NCBI GenBank assembly: GCA_017405805.1
Contig: JAFQZU010000005.1
Coordinates: 62,001 to 126,000 of the forward strand
Origin: Lachnospiraceae bacterium
GTDB lineage: Bacteria > Bacillota > Clostridia > Lachnospirales > Lachnospiraceae
Length of the DNA stretch: 64,000 nt
Direction of reading: 5' to 3'
Part shown: positions 8,292 through 17,306 of the stretch, in pieces
Numbering within the stretch: position 1 is the stretch's first letter
Layout of the letters: the number at the start of each line of letters is the position of its first letter
Program-made: the position numbers and the translations under genes
The notes under the pieces: generated by a model
Seen by the model: only the letters and a program-made list of their open reading frames with translations
Database searches by the model: none
What the model was told of the DNA's origin: nothing

Positions 8292-8567
8292 CTACTCGTC
8301 CCACCCGTCGTAGAGCCGGATCGTGACGCCGATCGTCCGCACGAAATCCCCTTCCTGCATGGGGATGTCCTCCGGATCGGATACGTAGGGGAGATCCATG
8401 GTCTCCTCCAGCTCCACCTGGATCCAGGTGCGGCAGGCCTCTATGGCGTCGTTGATGCAATCGTCGAGCGTCTCGCCCTCGGCGGTGCACATGGCAAGAT
8501 CGGGAAAATAGGCGTGATAGGTGCCGTCTTCTTTCTGCCTGAAAACTGCGGGATAATAAAACATCAT
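8292..8567 (-). CDS. HicB-family antitoxin-like protein (orphan)
   Basis: Small 91-residue protein with the HicB partial RNase-H fold. Seen: YYPAVF at residues 4-9, the hallmark YFPDLAMCTAEGETLDDCINDAIEAC pattern in residues 20-45 (aromatic, PDL, C-T-x-G-x-T, then an amphipathic helix), and an acidic C-terminus without an obvious helix-turn-helix. HicB normally neutralises the HicA mRNA interferase, but no HicA-like reading frame lies on either side, so it is solitary or serves another role. AGGAG is correctly spaced before the start. It is convergent with the upstream flavoprotein and divergent from the lactonase gene. Confidence 0.85.
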   Translation of the reverse strand: MMFYYPAVFRQKEDGTYHAYFPDLAMCTAEGETLDDCINDAIEACRTWIQVELEETMDLPYVSDPEDIPMQEGDFVRTIGVTIRLYDGWDE

Positions 8568-8630
8568 GGCTTTGATTCTCCTGTAAACGGTTGATTGACC
8601 GGCGCTCTTAACGCGCCGCTGACACCGTTC

Positions 8631-8639
8631 ATTATAGCA
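8631..8639 (-). promoter_or_regulatory. Extended -10 promoter for the hicB-like gene
   Basis: Read on the minus strand, TG-C-TATAAT occurs here, about 65 bases before the start codon. The -35 region is not convincing, which is common for extended -10 promoters. Confidence 0.5.
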
Positions 8640-8702
8640 CTATTCTTTATTAACAAAAACCGCCCCTTATGATAGAATTTTGAGAGAAAGGCAGGTGCAT
8701 TC

Positions 8703-9812
8703 ATGGGAGAAACAGCAGAAAAAAAATACGGGTACGAATACGAGGAAGGCGCACAGTACGTCGCATATGTCTCTTCCTACACCATCTCACAGAAGGAGAA
8801 ATACGGCATACGGGTCTACGACGTAGATCTCGAGAACGGCCTGCTCCATGAAAAGGACCGCGTGAAGATCACGAACTCATCCTACGTGACCATCTCGCAC
8901 GCGCGCAGGTTTCTCTATTCCATCACGGACGCGGGGATCGAATCCTTCCGGATCGGAAAGGGCGGCCGCCTGGAATTTCTCAACAGAGCCTCCATCAACG
9001 GGATGCGCGGATCGCATGTCTCCACCGACTACGAGGACAAGTTCCTTTTTGTCGCCAGCTATCACGACGGAAAGATCACAGTCCTGCGGGTCAATGAAGA
9101 CGGGTCCGTCGGCGATATCTGCGACGAGAAATACCTCAAGGGACTGGGCAGCATCGCGGAGCGCAACTTCCGGCCCCACGTGCAGTGCGTGAAGATGACC
9201 CGCGACAACAAGTACCTGTGCGCGGCGGATCTGGGCATGGATCACATCAATGTCTATACTCTCAACCACGATACCGGAAAGATCAAACAGTGCGCCATCC
9301 TGCACTCGGAGATGGAATCCGCACCCAGGCACATCAAGTTCTCCAGGGACGGGCACTATATGTACGTGGTGCACGAGCTCAAGAACATCATCGACGTGTA
9401 CTACTATCTGGGAGGCGACGGCGCCCCCGATTTCCAGAAGATCCAGACCATCTCCACGCTGAGCGACTACCACGGCTCGGCCTCTGCCGCCAGCGCGCTG
9501 AATTTTTCCACCGACCACCGCTATCTGGTCAGCAGCAATGCGGGCGACAACACGGTCGTCGTGTATAAGATCAATGAAAAGGACGGGAAACTCACCATGC
9601 TGTTCTGTCTTCCGGTGAGCGGCGAGTATCCCAAGGATGCGGCGCTTTTCCCCGACAACCGGCATCTGGTATCGCTCAACCACGAATCCAACACCATGAC
9701 ATTTTTTACCGTTGATCTTCGCAAGAAGCTGATGGTCATGCACGGGAAGGAGATCGAGATCGACAAGCCCAACTGCATCATTTTCCACAAGCTTCTGCCT
9801 GATCAGCTCTGA
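8703..9812 (+). CDS. Lactonase-family (6-phosphogluconolactonase-like) beta-propeller protein
   Basis: Seven-bladed beta-propeller of the COG2706 lactonase family, whose best known member hydrolyses 6-phosphogluconolactone. Seen: repeated propeller blades, for example YVSSYTI, FLFVASYHDGKITVLRVNEDG near residue 115, HVQCVKMTRDNKYLCAADLGMD near 160, PRHIKFSRDGHYMYVVHEL near 205 and YLVSSNAGDNTVVVYKI near 275. Length 369 aa is typical. There is no signal peptide. The true substrate is uncertain because many relatives are only fold-assigned. aroC follows after 10 bases and probably shares the transcript. Confidence 0.87.
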   Translation: MGETAEKKYGYEYEEGAQYVAYVSSYTISQKEKYGIRVYDVDLENGLLHEKDRVKITNSSYVTISHARRFLYSITDAGIESFRIGKGGRLEFLNRASINGMRGSHVSTDYEDKFLFVASYHDGKITVLRVNEDGSVGDICDEKYLKGLGSIAERNFRPHVQCVKMTRDNKYLCAADLGMDHINVYTLNHDTGKIKQCAILHSEMESAPRHIKFSRDGHYMYVVHELKNIIDVYYYLGGDGAPDFQKIQTISTLSDYHGSASAASALNFSTDHRYLVSSNAGDNTVVVYKINEKDGKLTMLFCLPVSGEYPKDAALFPDNRHLVSLNHESNTMTFFTVDLRKKLMVMHGKEIEIDKPNCIIFHKLLPDQL

Positions 9813-9822
9813 GGAGGATAGA

Positions 9823-10929
9823 ATGGCAGGTTCTTCTTTTGGAAGGATCCTACGGGTCACCACCTGGGGAGAGTCCCACGGGACGGCGCTCGGCGCCGTG
9901 CTGGACGGATTTCCCGCGGGCGTCCGTCTCTCACCGGATATGATCCAGGTTTATCTGGACAGGAGAAAGCCGGGAAGGACGAAGATCGCAACGCAAAGAA
10001 GCGAAGGGGATCTCGTGGAGATCCTCTCCGGCGTCTTTGAGGGAAAGACGACGGGAACGCCCATTTCCATGATGATCCGCAACACCTCGCAGCACTCCTC
10101 CGATTACGATGCGCTGCGGAACTGCTACCGGCCCGGACACGCCGATTATACCTATGACAAAAAGTACGGCTTCAGGGATCACCGGGGCGGCGGACGCGCC
10201 TCCGCGAGGGAGACGGCCGCAAGGGTGGCCGCAGGGGCTGCGGCGGCATGCTTTCTCAGGGAGATGGGCATCGAAATCTGTGCATACACGAAATCGATCG
10301 GCCCGGTGTCCGTCGACATGGCTGCTTTTGACGCGTCCCTGATACAGACGACCCCCACCTGCATGCCGGATGCGGAAGCGGACAAAGCCGCGATGGCGTA
10401 TCTGGAAAAGTGCATACAGGAGCGCGACTCGGCCGGCGGCGTGGTCGAATGCCGGATCACCGGACTTCCGGCCGGACTGGGAGACCCCGTCTTCAACAAA
10501 CTGGACGCGCTTCTTGCGCAGGCCGTGATGTCCGTCGGAGCGGTAAAAGCCGTCGAGATCGGAGCGGGCACGGAGGCGGGCCGCATGAGGGGCTCACAGA
10601 ACAACGATCCCTTCACAGCCGGTGAAAACGGGATCGAAAAGAGGACCAACCACGCGGGCGGCATACTCGGAGGCATCTCGGACGGTTCCCCGGTCGTACT
10701 GCGCGCCCACATCAAGCCGACCCCCTCCATTTTCCGGGAGCAGGAGACGGTGGACCGGGACGGCAGACCGATACTGCTTACGATACAGGGGCGGCATGAT
10801 CCCGTGATCGTGCCCAGAGCGGTGGTGGTGGTCGAGTGCATGTGCGCGCTGACCGTGATGGACGCGCTGCTGGTCAATATGACGGCGCAGTCGCAGAATA
10901 TCATCCGCTTCTACAAACAGTTATATTAA
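9823..10929 (+). CDS. aroC: Chorismate synthase
   Basis: Last step of the shikimate pathway: converts 5-enolpyruvylshikimate-3-phosphate to chorismate using reduced FMN. Seen: the signature GESHGTALGAVLDGFPAG at about residues 13-30, RRKPG near 45, RPGHADYTYDKKYGFRDHRG near 103-122 followed by GRASARETAARVAAGA, and QNNDPF near 261. Length 368 aa is standard. GAGGAGG lies 5 bases before the ATG. aroB occurs separately at 47320, so shikimate genes are scattered in this genome. Confidence 0.97.
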   Translation: MAGSSFGRILRVTTWGESHGTALGAVLDGFPAGVRLSPDMIQVYLDRRKPGRTKIATQRSEGDLVEILSGVFEGKTTGTPISMMIRNTSQHSSDYDALRNCYRPGHADYTYDKKYGFRDHRGGGRASARETAARVAAGAAAACFLREMGIEICAYTKSIGPVSVDMAAFDASLIQTTPTCMPDAEADKAAMAYLEKCIQERDSAGGVVECRITGLPAGLGDPVFNKLDALLAQAVMSVGAVKAVEIGAGTEAGRMRGSQNNDPFTAGENGIEKRTNHAGGILGGISDGSPVVLRAHIKPTPSIFREQETVDRDGRPILLTIQGRHDPVIVPRAVVVVECMCALTVMDALLVNMTAQSQNIIRFYKQLY

Positions 10930-10948
10930 AGAGGAAACTATACCCAGC

Positions 10949-10973
10949 TGCCGGGACGGTAAACGCCCCGGCA
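10949..10973 (+). terminator. GC-rich hairpin after aroC
   Basis: TGCCGGG at 10949-10955 pairs with CCCGGCA at 10967-10973 over an 11-base loop. No good T run follows, so termination is only possible. Confidence 0.4.
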
Positions 10974-11049
10974 CATTCCGTCTTGCGCAGCGTCAGGGCG
11001 CAGGGCGGCGCCGCCAAGGAAAAGCCGGGAGAAGGATAAAGGATACTAC

Positions 11050-12192
11050 ATGGCAAATTACAAAATACTGAAAAAAGAGGGCAGGGCAAAGCGCGCCGTG
11101 ATGCAGACCGTACACGGGGAGATCCAGACGCCCGTATTCATGAACGTGGCGACGGCAGGCGCCATCAAAGGCGGCCTCAGCGCTGACGATCTGCACAGCA
11201 TCCACACGCAGGTGGCGCTCTGCAACACATACCATCTCCACGTCAGGCCCGGGGACGGGCTGGTCCGTCAGATGGGAGGCCTGCATAAATTCATGAACTG
11301 GGACGGACCGATCCTGACGGATTCGGGCGGCTTCCAGGTCTTTTCGCTGGCGGACCTGCGAAAGATCAAGGAGGAGGGCGTGACCTTCCACTCCCACATA
11401 GACGGCGCCCGTATCTTCATGGGGCCGGAACAGAGCATGCAGATCCAGTCCAATCTGGGGTCCACCATCGCGATGGCTTTTGACGAGTGCCCCAGCAGCC
11501 GCGCCGAGCGCTCCTACGTGGAGCAGTCCTGCGCGCGGACCACAAGGTGGCTGGAGCGCTGCAAGACGGAAATGGCGCGCCTCAACGCGCTGCCGGATAC
11601 GGTCAATCCCCATCAGCTCCTGTTCGGGATCAACCAGGGCGCGGTCTTTGAAGATATCCGGATCGAGCACGCAAAGCAGATCGCGGAGATGGACCTGGAC
11701 GGCTATGCGGTCGGCGGCCTCGCGGTGGGCGAGACCCACGAGGAGATGTACGCGGTCCTGGACGCCGTCGTCCCGCACCTGCCGCAGGACAGGCCGACGT
11801 ACCTGATGGGGGTCGGAACGCCCCAGAATATCGTCGAGGGCGTCGCGCGCGGGATCGATTTTTTCGACTGCGTCTATCCGAGCCGGAACGGAAGGCACGG
11901 CAATCTCTACACCTTCCGCGGAACGGTCCGCATCCGGAACGCACGCTACGCGGCCGACCCGCGGCCGATCGAGGAGGGGTGCGGATGCCCGGTGTGCAAA
12001 AGGGGGTATTCCCGCTCCTATATCCGCCATCTGATGAAGGCCGACGAGGCGCTGGGACTGCGCATGTGCGTCATGCATAATCTCTGGTTCTACAACACGC
12101 TCATGACCAGGATCCGGCAGGCCCTGGACGAAGGGCGCTTCGAAGCCTTCAGAAGGCAGATCCTGGAGGATCTGCAGGGCGACGGGGACTGA
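11050..12192 (+). CDS. tgt: tRNA-guanine transglycosylase (queuine tRNA-ribosyltransferase)
   Basis: Exchanges guanine at position 34 of tRNAs with GUN anticodons for preQ1, the first tRNA-bound step of queuosine synthesis. Seen: the nucleophile region ILTDSGGFQVFSLADLRKI near residues 89-107, the second aspartate in GIDFFDCVYPSRNGRHGNLY near 275, and the zinc site CGCPVCKRGYSRSYIRH near 315 with the final His in MCVMHN. Length 380 aa is typical. The start codon follows AAAGGAT. The next gene, yajC, has its own promoter, although tgt-yajC adjacency is common in bacteria. Confidence 0.97.
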   Translation: MANYKILKKEGRAKRAVMQTVHGEIQTPVFMNVATAGAIKGGLSADDLHSIHTQVALCNTYHLHVRPGDGLVRQMGGLHKFMNWDGPILTDSGGFQVFSLADLRKIKEEGVTFHSHIDGARIFMGPEQSMQIQSNLGSTIAMAFDECPSSRAERSYVEQSCARTTRWLERCKTEMARLNALPDTVNPHQLLFGINQGAVFEDIRIEHAKQIAEMDLDGYAVGGLAVGETHEEMYAVLDAVVPHLPQDRPTYLMGVGTPQNIVEGVARGIDFFDCVYPSRNGRHGNLYTFRGTVRIRNARYAADPRPIEEGCGCPVCKRGYSRSYIRHLMKADEALGLRMCVMHNLWFYNTLMTRIRQALDEGRFEAFRRQILEDLQGDGD

Positions 12193-12235
12193 CGGGTCCC
12201 TTTCGCATGCGCGATGAATAAATACAAAAAATTCG

Positions 12236-12265
12236 TTGAAAAAATACAGTGTATTGTTGTATGAT
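12236..12265 (+). promoter_or_regulatory. Sigma-A-type promoter for yajC
   Basis: TTGAAA at 12236-12241 and TATGAT at 12260-12265 are separated by 18 bases, in an AT-rich gap about 50 bases before the yajC start. Confidence 0.65.
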
Positions 12266-12313
12266 ATGATTTAAATGATTTAAGCCGCAAAAGCGGGATT
12301 GGAGGATATATTT

Positions 12314-12649
12314 ATGTACAGTGGTCTCATGCTGACTTCCACCGGAAACAGTTTATTAATCACCGTAGGCTATATGGCCGTCATATTCGCTTTCTTCTAC
12401 TTTGCGATGATCAGACCGCAGCGCAAGGAGGAAAAAGCCAAGAACGCCATGATAGACGCCCTCGAGGTAGGGGACTCCGTTCTGACTACGGCCGGTTTCT
12501 ACGGCGTCGTGATCGACATTAACGGCGACACCGTAATCGTCGAGTTCGGCAGCAACAGAAACTGCCGCATTCCCATGCAGAAGATGGCGATCGCGCAGGT
12601 GGAAAAGCCTCAGGACGCAGTGATCTCAGAGGACGACAGCAGCAAATAA
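12314..12649 (+). CDS. yajC: Preprotein translocase subunit YajC
   Basis: Small single-pass membrane protein associated with the SecDF part of the Sec translocase. Seen: one transmembrane helix at about residues 15-35 (LLITVGYMAVIFAFFYFAMI), directly followed by the family signature RPQRKEEK, then a cytosolic domain with LEVGDSVLTTAGFYGVV. Length 111 aa is normal. GGAGG at 12301-12305 supports the ATG at 12314 over the TTG at 12299. secDF is not in this window. Confidence 0.95.
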   Translation: MYSGLMLTSTGNSLLITVGYMAVIFAFFYFAMIRPQRKEEKAKNAMIDALEVGDSVLTTAGFYGVVIDINGDTVIVEFGSNRNCRIPMQKMAIAQVEKPQDAVISEDDSSK

Positions 12650-12662
12650 TTGGAGTTCGCTG

Positions 12663-12690
12663 GGGCATGTGCATTGCACATGCCCTTTGT
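12663..12690 (+). terminator. Intrinsic terminator of yajC
   Basis: GGGCATGTG at 12663-12671 pairs perfectly with CACATGCCC at 12677-12685 over a 5-base loop, followed by TTTGTTAT. Confidence 0.75.
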
Positions 12691-12723
12691 TATGATTATT
12701 GAATCAGGAGAGAAGAGGGAGAG

Positions 12724-13821
12724 ATGAAGGGTACGATAGCAGTGATCTCCGGTGACGGGATCGGACCGGAAATCGTAGCGCAGGCGAGAAAAGTGCTTGA
12801 CCGCGTCTGTGAACGGTACGGACATGAGTTTACCTATAAGGACGTCCTGATGGGCGGATGCTCCATCGACGCGTGCGGCGTTCCTTTGACGGATGAGGCG
12901 ATCGAAACAGCAAGATCGAGCGACGCCGTCCTGATGGGTTCCATCGGCGGCGACGCGACCACGTCCCCCTGGTATAAGCTTGAACCGTCCCTGCGCCCGG
13001 AGGCGGGACTGTTAAAGCTGCGCAAGGCGCTCAATCTTTACTGCAACCTGCGCCCCGCGTATCTGTTTCCGGAGCTGGCGGACTCCTGTCCGCTGAAGGC
13101 CAAGGAAGGCGGAAGGCAGTTTGACCTGGTGATCTGCAGGGAGCTGACCGGCGGGCTGTATTTTGGCGAGCGGTATACGAAACAGATCGACGGCGTAACT
13201 ACCGCCGTGGATACCGCCGTGTACAACGAGAACGAGATCAGAAGGATCGCCGTCAAGGCCTTCGAGATCGCCATGAAGCGAGGCAGGAAGGTGACCAGCG
13301 TGGACAAGGCCAACGTCCTGGATACGTCCCGTCTGTGGCGCAGGGTCGTGGCGGAGACCGCGAAGGATTATCCGGAGGTGACGCTCACCGATATGCTGGT
13401 GGACAACTGTGCCATGCAGCTGGTGCACGAGCCGGAGCAGTTCGACGTCATCGTGACGGGGAATATGTTCGGAGACATCCTCTCCGACGAGGCCAGCATG
13501 ATCACGGGCTCCATAGGCATGCTTTCCTCCGCTTCCCTCAGCGACGGCACTTTCGGGCTCTATGAGCCCAGTCACGGCAGCGCGCCGGACATCGCCGGAA
13601 AGAACATCGCGAACCCCATCGCAACCATCCTCTCCGCGGCCATGATGCTGCGCTACTCCTTCGGACTGACAGAGGAAGCCGACGCCGTGGAAAAGGCCGT
13701 GAGACAGACGCTCACGGACGGCTATCGAAGCTGTGACCTGATGCCCAGGGGAGAGGCGGCAGAGGGCCTCAGGGAAGTAATGTGCGACGAAATGGGCGGC
13801 CGCATCTGCGAGCGCATCTGA
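12724..13821 (+). CDS. leuB: 3-isopropylmalate dehydrogenase
   Basis: NAD-dependent oxidative decarboxylation of 3-isopropylmalate in leucine synthesis. Seen: GDGIGPEIV at residues 10-18, the substrate loop LRPEAGLLKLRKALNLYCNL near 92-111 with the catalytic arginines, the metal-binding aspartates in the block from about 225 (DMLVDNCAMQL and FGDILSDEASM), and YEPSHGSAPDIAGKNIANP near 281. Length 365 aa is usual. leuA, leuC and leuD are not in the window. ilvD follows after 20 bases, forming a branched-chain operon. The start is preceded by GAGGGAGAG. Confidence 0.96.
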   Translation: MKGTIAVISGDGIGPEIVAQARKVLDRVCERYGHEFTYKDVLMGGCSIDACGVPLTDEAIETARSSDAVLMGSIGGDATTSPWYKLEPSLRPEAGLLKLRKALNLYCNLRPAYLFPELADSCPLKAKEGGRQFDLVICRELTGGLYFGERYTKQIDGVTTAVDTAVYNENEIRRIAVKAFEIAMKRGRKVTSVDKANVLDTSRLWRRVVAETAKDYPEVTLTDMLVDNCAMQLVHEPEQFDVIVTGNMFGDILSDEASMITGSIGMLSSASLSDGTFGLYEPSHGSAPDIAGKNIANPIATILSAAMMLRYSFGLTEEADAVEKAVRQTLTDGYRSCDLMPRGEAAEGLREVMCDEMGGRICERI

Positions 13822-13841
13822 AATAAAAGGAGAAGAATGCT

Positions 13842-15509
13842 ATGAAGAGTGATTCCGTAAAGACCGGTGTCTCCCAGGCACCTCACAGAAGTCTGTTCAA
13901 CGCTCTCGGATACACGGAGGAGGAGAGAAGACGCCCCATGATCGGCATCGTCTGCTCCTACAATGAGATCGTTCCCGGCCACATGAATCTGGACAAGATC
14001 GCCGAGGCGGTCAAGATGGGTGTCGCCATGGCGGGCGGCATGCCCGTGATGTTCCCCGCGATCGCCGTCTGCGACGGCATCGCGATGGGCCACATCGGTA
14101 TGAAATATTCCCTCGTCACAAGGGACCTGATCGCCGATTCCACGGAGTGCATGGCGAAGGCCCATGGTTTTGACGGGCTGGTCATGATTCCCAACTGCGA
14201 CAAAAACGTACCCGGCCTCCTGATGGCGGCCGCCCGCGTAAACGTACCTACCATCTTCGTATCCGGCGGTCCCATGCTGGCCGGCCATATCGACGGCAGA
14301 AAGCGCAGCCTGTCCTCCATGTTCGAGGCGGTCGGCGCTGTCGCAGCCGGAAAGATGACGATGGAAAAGCTGGCCGAGTACGAGGAGAAGGTGTGCCCCA
14401 CCTGCGGCTCCTGCTCCGGCATGTACACCGCCAACTCCATGAACTGCCTGACAGAGGCCATCGGCATGGCCCTGCCCGGCAACGGCACGATCCCGGCCGT
14501 GTACTCTGCGAGGATCCGCCTGGCGAAGCACGCCGGCATGAAGATCATGGAGCTGGTCGAAAAGAATATCCGCCCCAGGGATATCATGACCAGAGAGGCC
14601 TTCATGAACGCTCTGACGATGGATATGGCGCTGGGCTGCTCTACCAACACTATGCTGCATCTTCCCGCCATCGCGCACGAAGCGGGCGTGGAACTCAATA
14701 TGGAGATCGCCAACGAGGTTTCCTCCAGAACTCCCAATCTCTGCCATCTTGCGCCTGCGGGCCCCACTTATATGGAGGATCTCAATGAGGCGGGCGGCAT
14801 CTACGCCGTTATGAACGAGCTGGCAAAGAAGGACCTGCTGAATCTTGACCTGATCACCGCGACCGGAAAGACGGTCCGTGAGAATATCGCCGGCTGCTAC
14901 AACCGCAATCCCGAGGTGATCCGTCCCATCGAGAATCCCTACATGCAGAGCGGCGGCATCGCCGTGCTCAAGGGAAATCTGGCCCCCGACACCGGCATCG
15001 TCAAGAGGAGCGCCGTGCTTCCCGAGATGATGGTCCACGAGGGACCCGCGCGCGTCTTTGACTGCGAAGAGGACGCCATCGCCGCCATCACCGGCGGAAA
15101 GATCGTTCCGGGCGACGTCGTCGTGATCCGCTACGAGGGCCCCAAGGGCGGTCCAGGCATGCGCGAGATGCTTAATCCCACGTCTGCCATCGCCGGCATG
15201 GGACTGGACGACACCGTCGCGCTCATCACGGACGGACGCTTCTCCGGTGCTTCCCGCGGCGCGTCCATCGGACATGTCTCGCCCGAAGCTGCTGTCGGCG
15301 GCCCCATCGCGCTCGTGCACGAAGGGGATATCATCTCGATCGATATTCCCGCCAACAGGCTGGAACTGAAAGTATCCGATGAGGAGCTTGCAAAGAGAAA
15401 GGCGGCGTGGACGCCAAGAGAGCCCAAGGTCACGGACGGGTATCTCAAGAGATATGCCGCGCTCGTCACAAGCGGGAACAGAGGGGCTGTTCTTGAGCTG
15501 CCACGCTGA
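13842..15509 (+). CDS. ilvD: Dihydroxy-acid dehydratase
   Basis: Iron-sulfur dehydratase that makes the 2-oxo acid precursors of valine and isoleucine. Seen: cluster cysteines in PNCDKNVPG near residue 116 and [19 protein letters not shown] near 184-202, GNGTIPA, and the C-terminal signature [20 protein letters not shown] near 464. Length 555 aa is normal. Upstream is leuB and downstream is ilvB after 20 bases, so the three form a branched-chain amino-acid operon. Confidence 0.97.
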   Translation: MKSDSVKTGVSQAPHRSLFNALGYTEEERRRPMIGIVCSYNEIVPGHMNLDKIAEAVKMGVAMAGGMPVMFPAIAVCDGIAMGHIGMKYSLVTRDLIADSTECMAKAHGFDGLVMIPNCDKNVPGLLMAAARVNVPTIFVSGGPMLAGHIDGRKRSLSSMFEAVGAVAAGKMTMEKLAEYEEKVCPTCGSCSGMYTANSMNCLTEAIGMALPGNGTIPAVYSARIRLAKHAGMKIMELVEKNIRPRDIMTREAFMNALTMDMALGCSTNTMLHLPAIAHEAGVELNMEIANEVSSRTPNLCHLAPAGPTYMEDLNEAGGIYAVMNELAKKDLLNLDLITATGKTVRENIAGCYNRNPEVIRPIENPYMQSGGIAVLKGNLAPDTGIVKRSAVLPEMMVHEGPARVFDCEEDAIAAITGGKIVPGDVVVIRYEGPKGGPGMREMLNPTSAIAGMGLDDTVALITDGRFSGASRGASIGHVSPEAAVGGPIALVHEGDIISIDIPANRLELKVSDEELAKRKAAWTPREPKVTDGYLKRYAALVTSGNRGAVLELPR

Positions 15510-15529
15510 GAGAAAGGCTGGTGTAGGAA

Positions 15530-17206
15530 TTGAAGCTTACTGGAGCTGAGATCGTCGTCGAGTGCCTTGTGGAGCAGGGCGTTGATACTGTCTTCGGGTA
15601 CCCCGGCGGCGCGATCTTGAACGTATATGACGCACTTTATCAAAACAGACACAGAATCAATCATTACCTGACTTCTCACGAGCAGGGAGCCGCCCACGCG
15701 GCCGACGGATACGCACGTGCCACCGGCAAAGTCGGCGTGTGTCTTGCGACCAGCGGCCCCGGGGCCACCAACCTGGTCACGGGCATTGCGACGGCCTACA
15801 TGGACAGTGTGCCGCTCGTCGCGATCACCTGCAACGTGACCCTCCCTCTTCTGGGAAAAGACTCCTTCCAGGAGGTGGACATCGCCGGCATATCCATGCC
15901 GATCACCAAACACGGGTATATCGTCAAGGATATCAAGGATCTGGCGGATACCATCCGCAAGGCATTCCGGATCGCCTCCACGGGCAGGCCCGGCCCGGTG
16001 CTGGTCGACATTCCCAAGGATGTGACCGGCGACAGCTGCGAATTCGTCCCCGCTTCGATCACCAGGCGGCAGACCGGTAAGGGACGCCGTTTTTCCGACG
16101 CGGACGTCGAGAAGGCGGTCTCCATGATCAGCAAGGCAAAGCGGCCCTTCCTCTACGTGGGAGGCGGCGCGGTGATCTCCGGGGCCAGTGAGGAACTGAA
16201 GATCTTTGCCGACAGGGTGGACGCCCCCGTCTGCGATACGCTGATGGGAAAGGGCGCCTACGACGGGCACAGTCCCCGCTATACCGGCATGATCGGCATG
16301 CACGGCACGAAGACGTCCAATTACGGCGTCAGCCGGTGCGACCTTTTGATCGCCATGGGTGCGAGATTTACGGACCGAGTGATCGGCAACGCCAAAAAAT
16401 TCGCGGCCGGCGCAAAGATCCTGCACATCGACATCGATCCTGCCGAGATCAACAAGAATATCAAAGTGGATTTCTCCATGATCGGGGATCTGACCGAGGT
16501 CCTCAGGGAGATCAACAAGCGTCTTCCCCAGCAGGACCACAGGGAGTGGATGGAATACATCGGCGCCATGAAGAAGAAATATCCCCTCGCCGAAGACGAC
16601 GACACCATGTCCTGTCCTCTGCTGATCAGAAAACTGGACAAGCTCACCCACGGCGACGCCATCATCGTCACGGACGTCGGTCAGCATCAGATGTGGGCCG
16701 CCCAGTACTATACCTTCTCCAAACCCAGGACCCTCCTCACGTCAGGGGGACTTGGCACGATGGGATACGGAATCGGCGCCGCGATCGGGGCAAAGGTCGC
16801 CCGGCCGGACAAAACCGTCATCAACATCGGCGGAGACGGCTGTTTTCGCATGAACATGATCGAACTGGCCACGGCGAGCCGGTATAATATCCCGATCATT
16901 GAAATTGTCATTGACAACCGCGTGCTCGGAATGGTAAGACAATGGCAGACGCTTTATTACGGCGGCCGCTACAGCGCGACCGTGATCGAGGATAAGACCG
17001 ACTACTGCAAGGTGGCGGAAGGCCTCGGCTGCAAGGCGATCCGGATCACGAAGCCCGAGGAGATCGAGCCCGCGATCAAAGAGGCACTGGCTGCGAACGG
17101 TCCCGTGGTGATCGACTGCGTGATCAACGAGGACGACAAAGTGTTCCCCATGGTCTCGCCGGGCGCGTCGATCGAGGAGGCTTTTGACGCATCGGATCTG
17201 GCCTGA
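15530..17206 (+). CDS. ilvB: Acetolactate synthase, large (catalytic) subunit
   Basis: Thiamine-diphosphate enzyme that condenses pyruvate to acetolactate or acetohydroxybutyrate. Seen: FGYPGGAILNVYDAL near residues 22-36, the catalytic glutamate region HEQGAAHAADGYAR near 49-62, and the ThDP/Mg motif GDGCFRMNMIELATASRYNI near 441 followed by a conserved VIDN. Length 558 aa is typical of the anabolic enzyme. It starts at TTG 15530; no ATG or GTG fits and the family begins here. No regulatory subunit gene (ilvN/ilvH) follows, so it must be elsewhere or absent. Confidence 0.95.
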   Translation: MKLTGAEIVVECLVEQGVDTVFGYPGGAILNVYDALYQNRHRINHYLTSHEQGAAHAADGYARATGKVGVCLATSGPGATNLVTGIATAYMDSVPLVAITCNVTLPLLGKDSFQEVDIAGISMPITKHGYIVKDIKDLADTIRKAFRIASTGRPGPVLVDIPKDVTGDSCEFVPASITRRQTGKGRRFSDADVEKAVSMISKAKRPFLYVGGGAVISGASEELKIFADRVDAPVCDTLMGKGAYDGHSPRYTGMIGMHGTKTSNYGVSRCDLLIAMGARFTDRVIGNAKKFAAGAKILHIDIDPAEINKNIKVDFSMIGDLTEVLREINKRLPQQDHREWMEYIGAMKKKYPLAEDDDTMSCPLLIRKLDKLTHGDAIIVTDVGQHQMWAAQYYTFSKPRTLLTSGGLGTMGYGIGAAIGAKVARPDKTVINIGGDGCFRMNMIELATASRYNIPIIEIVIDNRVLGMVRQWQTLYYGGRYSATVIEDKTDYCKVAEGLGCKAIRITKPEEIEPAIKEALAANGPVVIDCVINEDDKVFPMVSPGASIEEAFDASDLA

Positions 17207-17229
17207 TCGGTTTTGTGTGACATAACGAT

Positions 17230-17290
17230 GTGACGGGGGGCGTCACTGGTGTATTTCTTATATTAGGAGAGACAGATGACTGTCCTCTCC
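17230..17290 (+). promoter_or_regulatory. Two adjacent hairpins between ilvB and serC
   Basis: GTGACG/CGTCAC pairs at 17230-17246 over a GGGGG loop. Then GGAGAGACAG at 17266-17275 pairs with CTGT-C-CTCTCC at 17280-17290 over ATGA, with one bulge. Neither has a strong T run. They could end the ilv transcript or control serC. The second ends only 16 bases before the serC ATG and could influence translation. Confidence 0.4.
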
Positions 17291-17306
17291 GGAACGGAAG
17301 GGTGAA

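Noticed and set aside
8568..8702. A HicA toxin gene beside the HicB-like protein
   Set aside because: No frame with a start, Shine-Dalgarno site and dsRBD-like pattern exists on either strand.
10930..11049. A preQ1 riboswitch upstream of tgt
   Set aside because: The gap has a GC-rich hairpin but not the conserved preQ1 aptamer pattern.
12650..12723. T-box leader for leuB
   Set aside because: The gap is only 74 bases and is filled by the yajC terminator; no T-box sequence or specifier loop fits.
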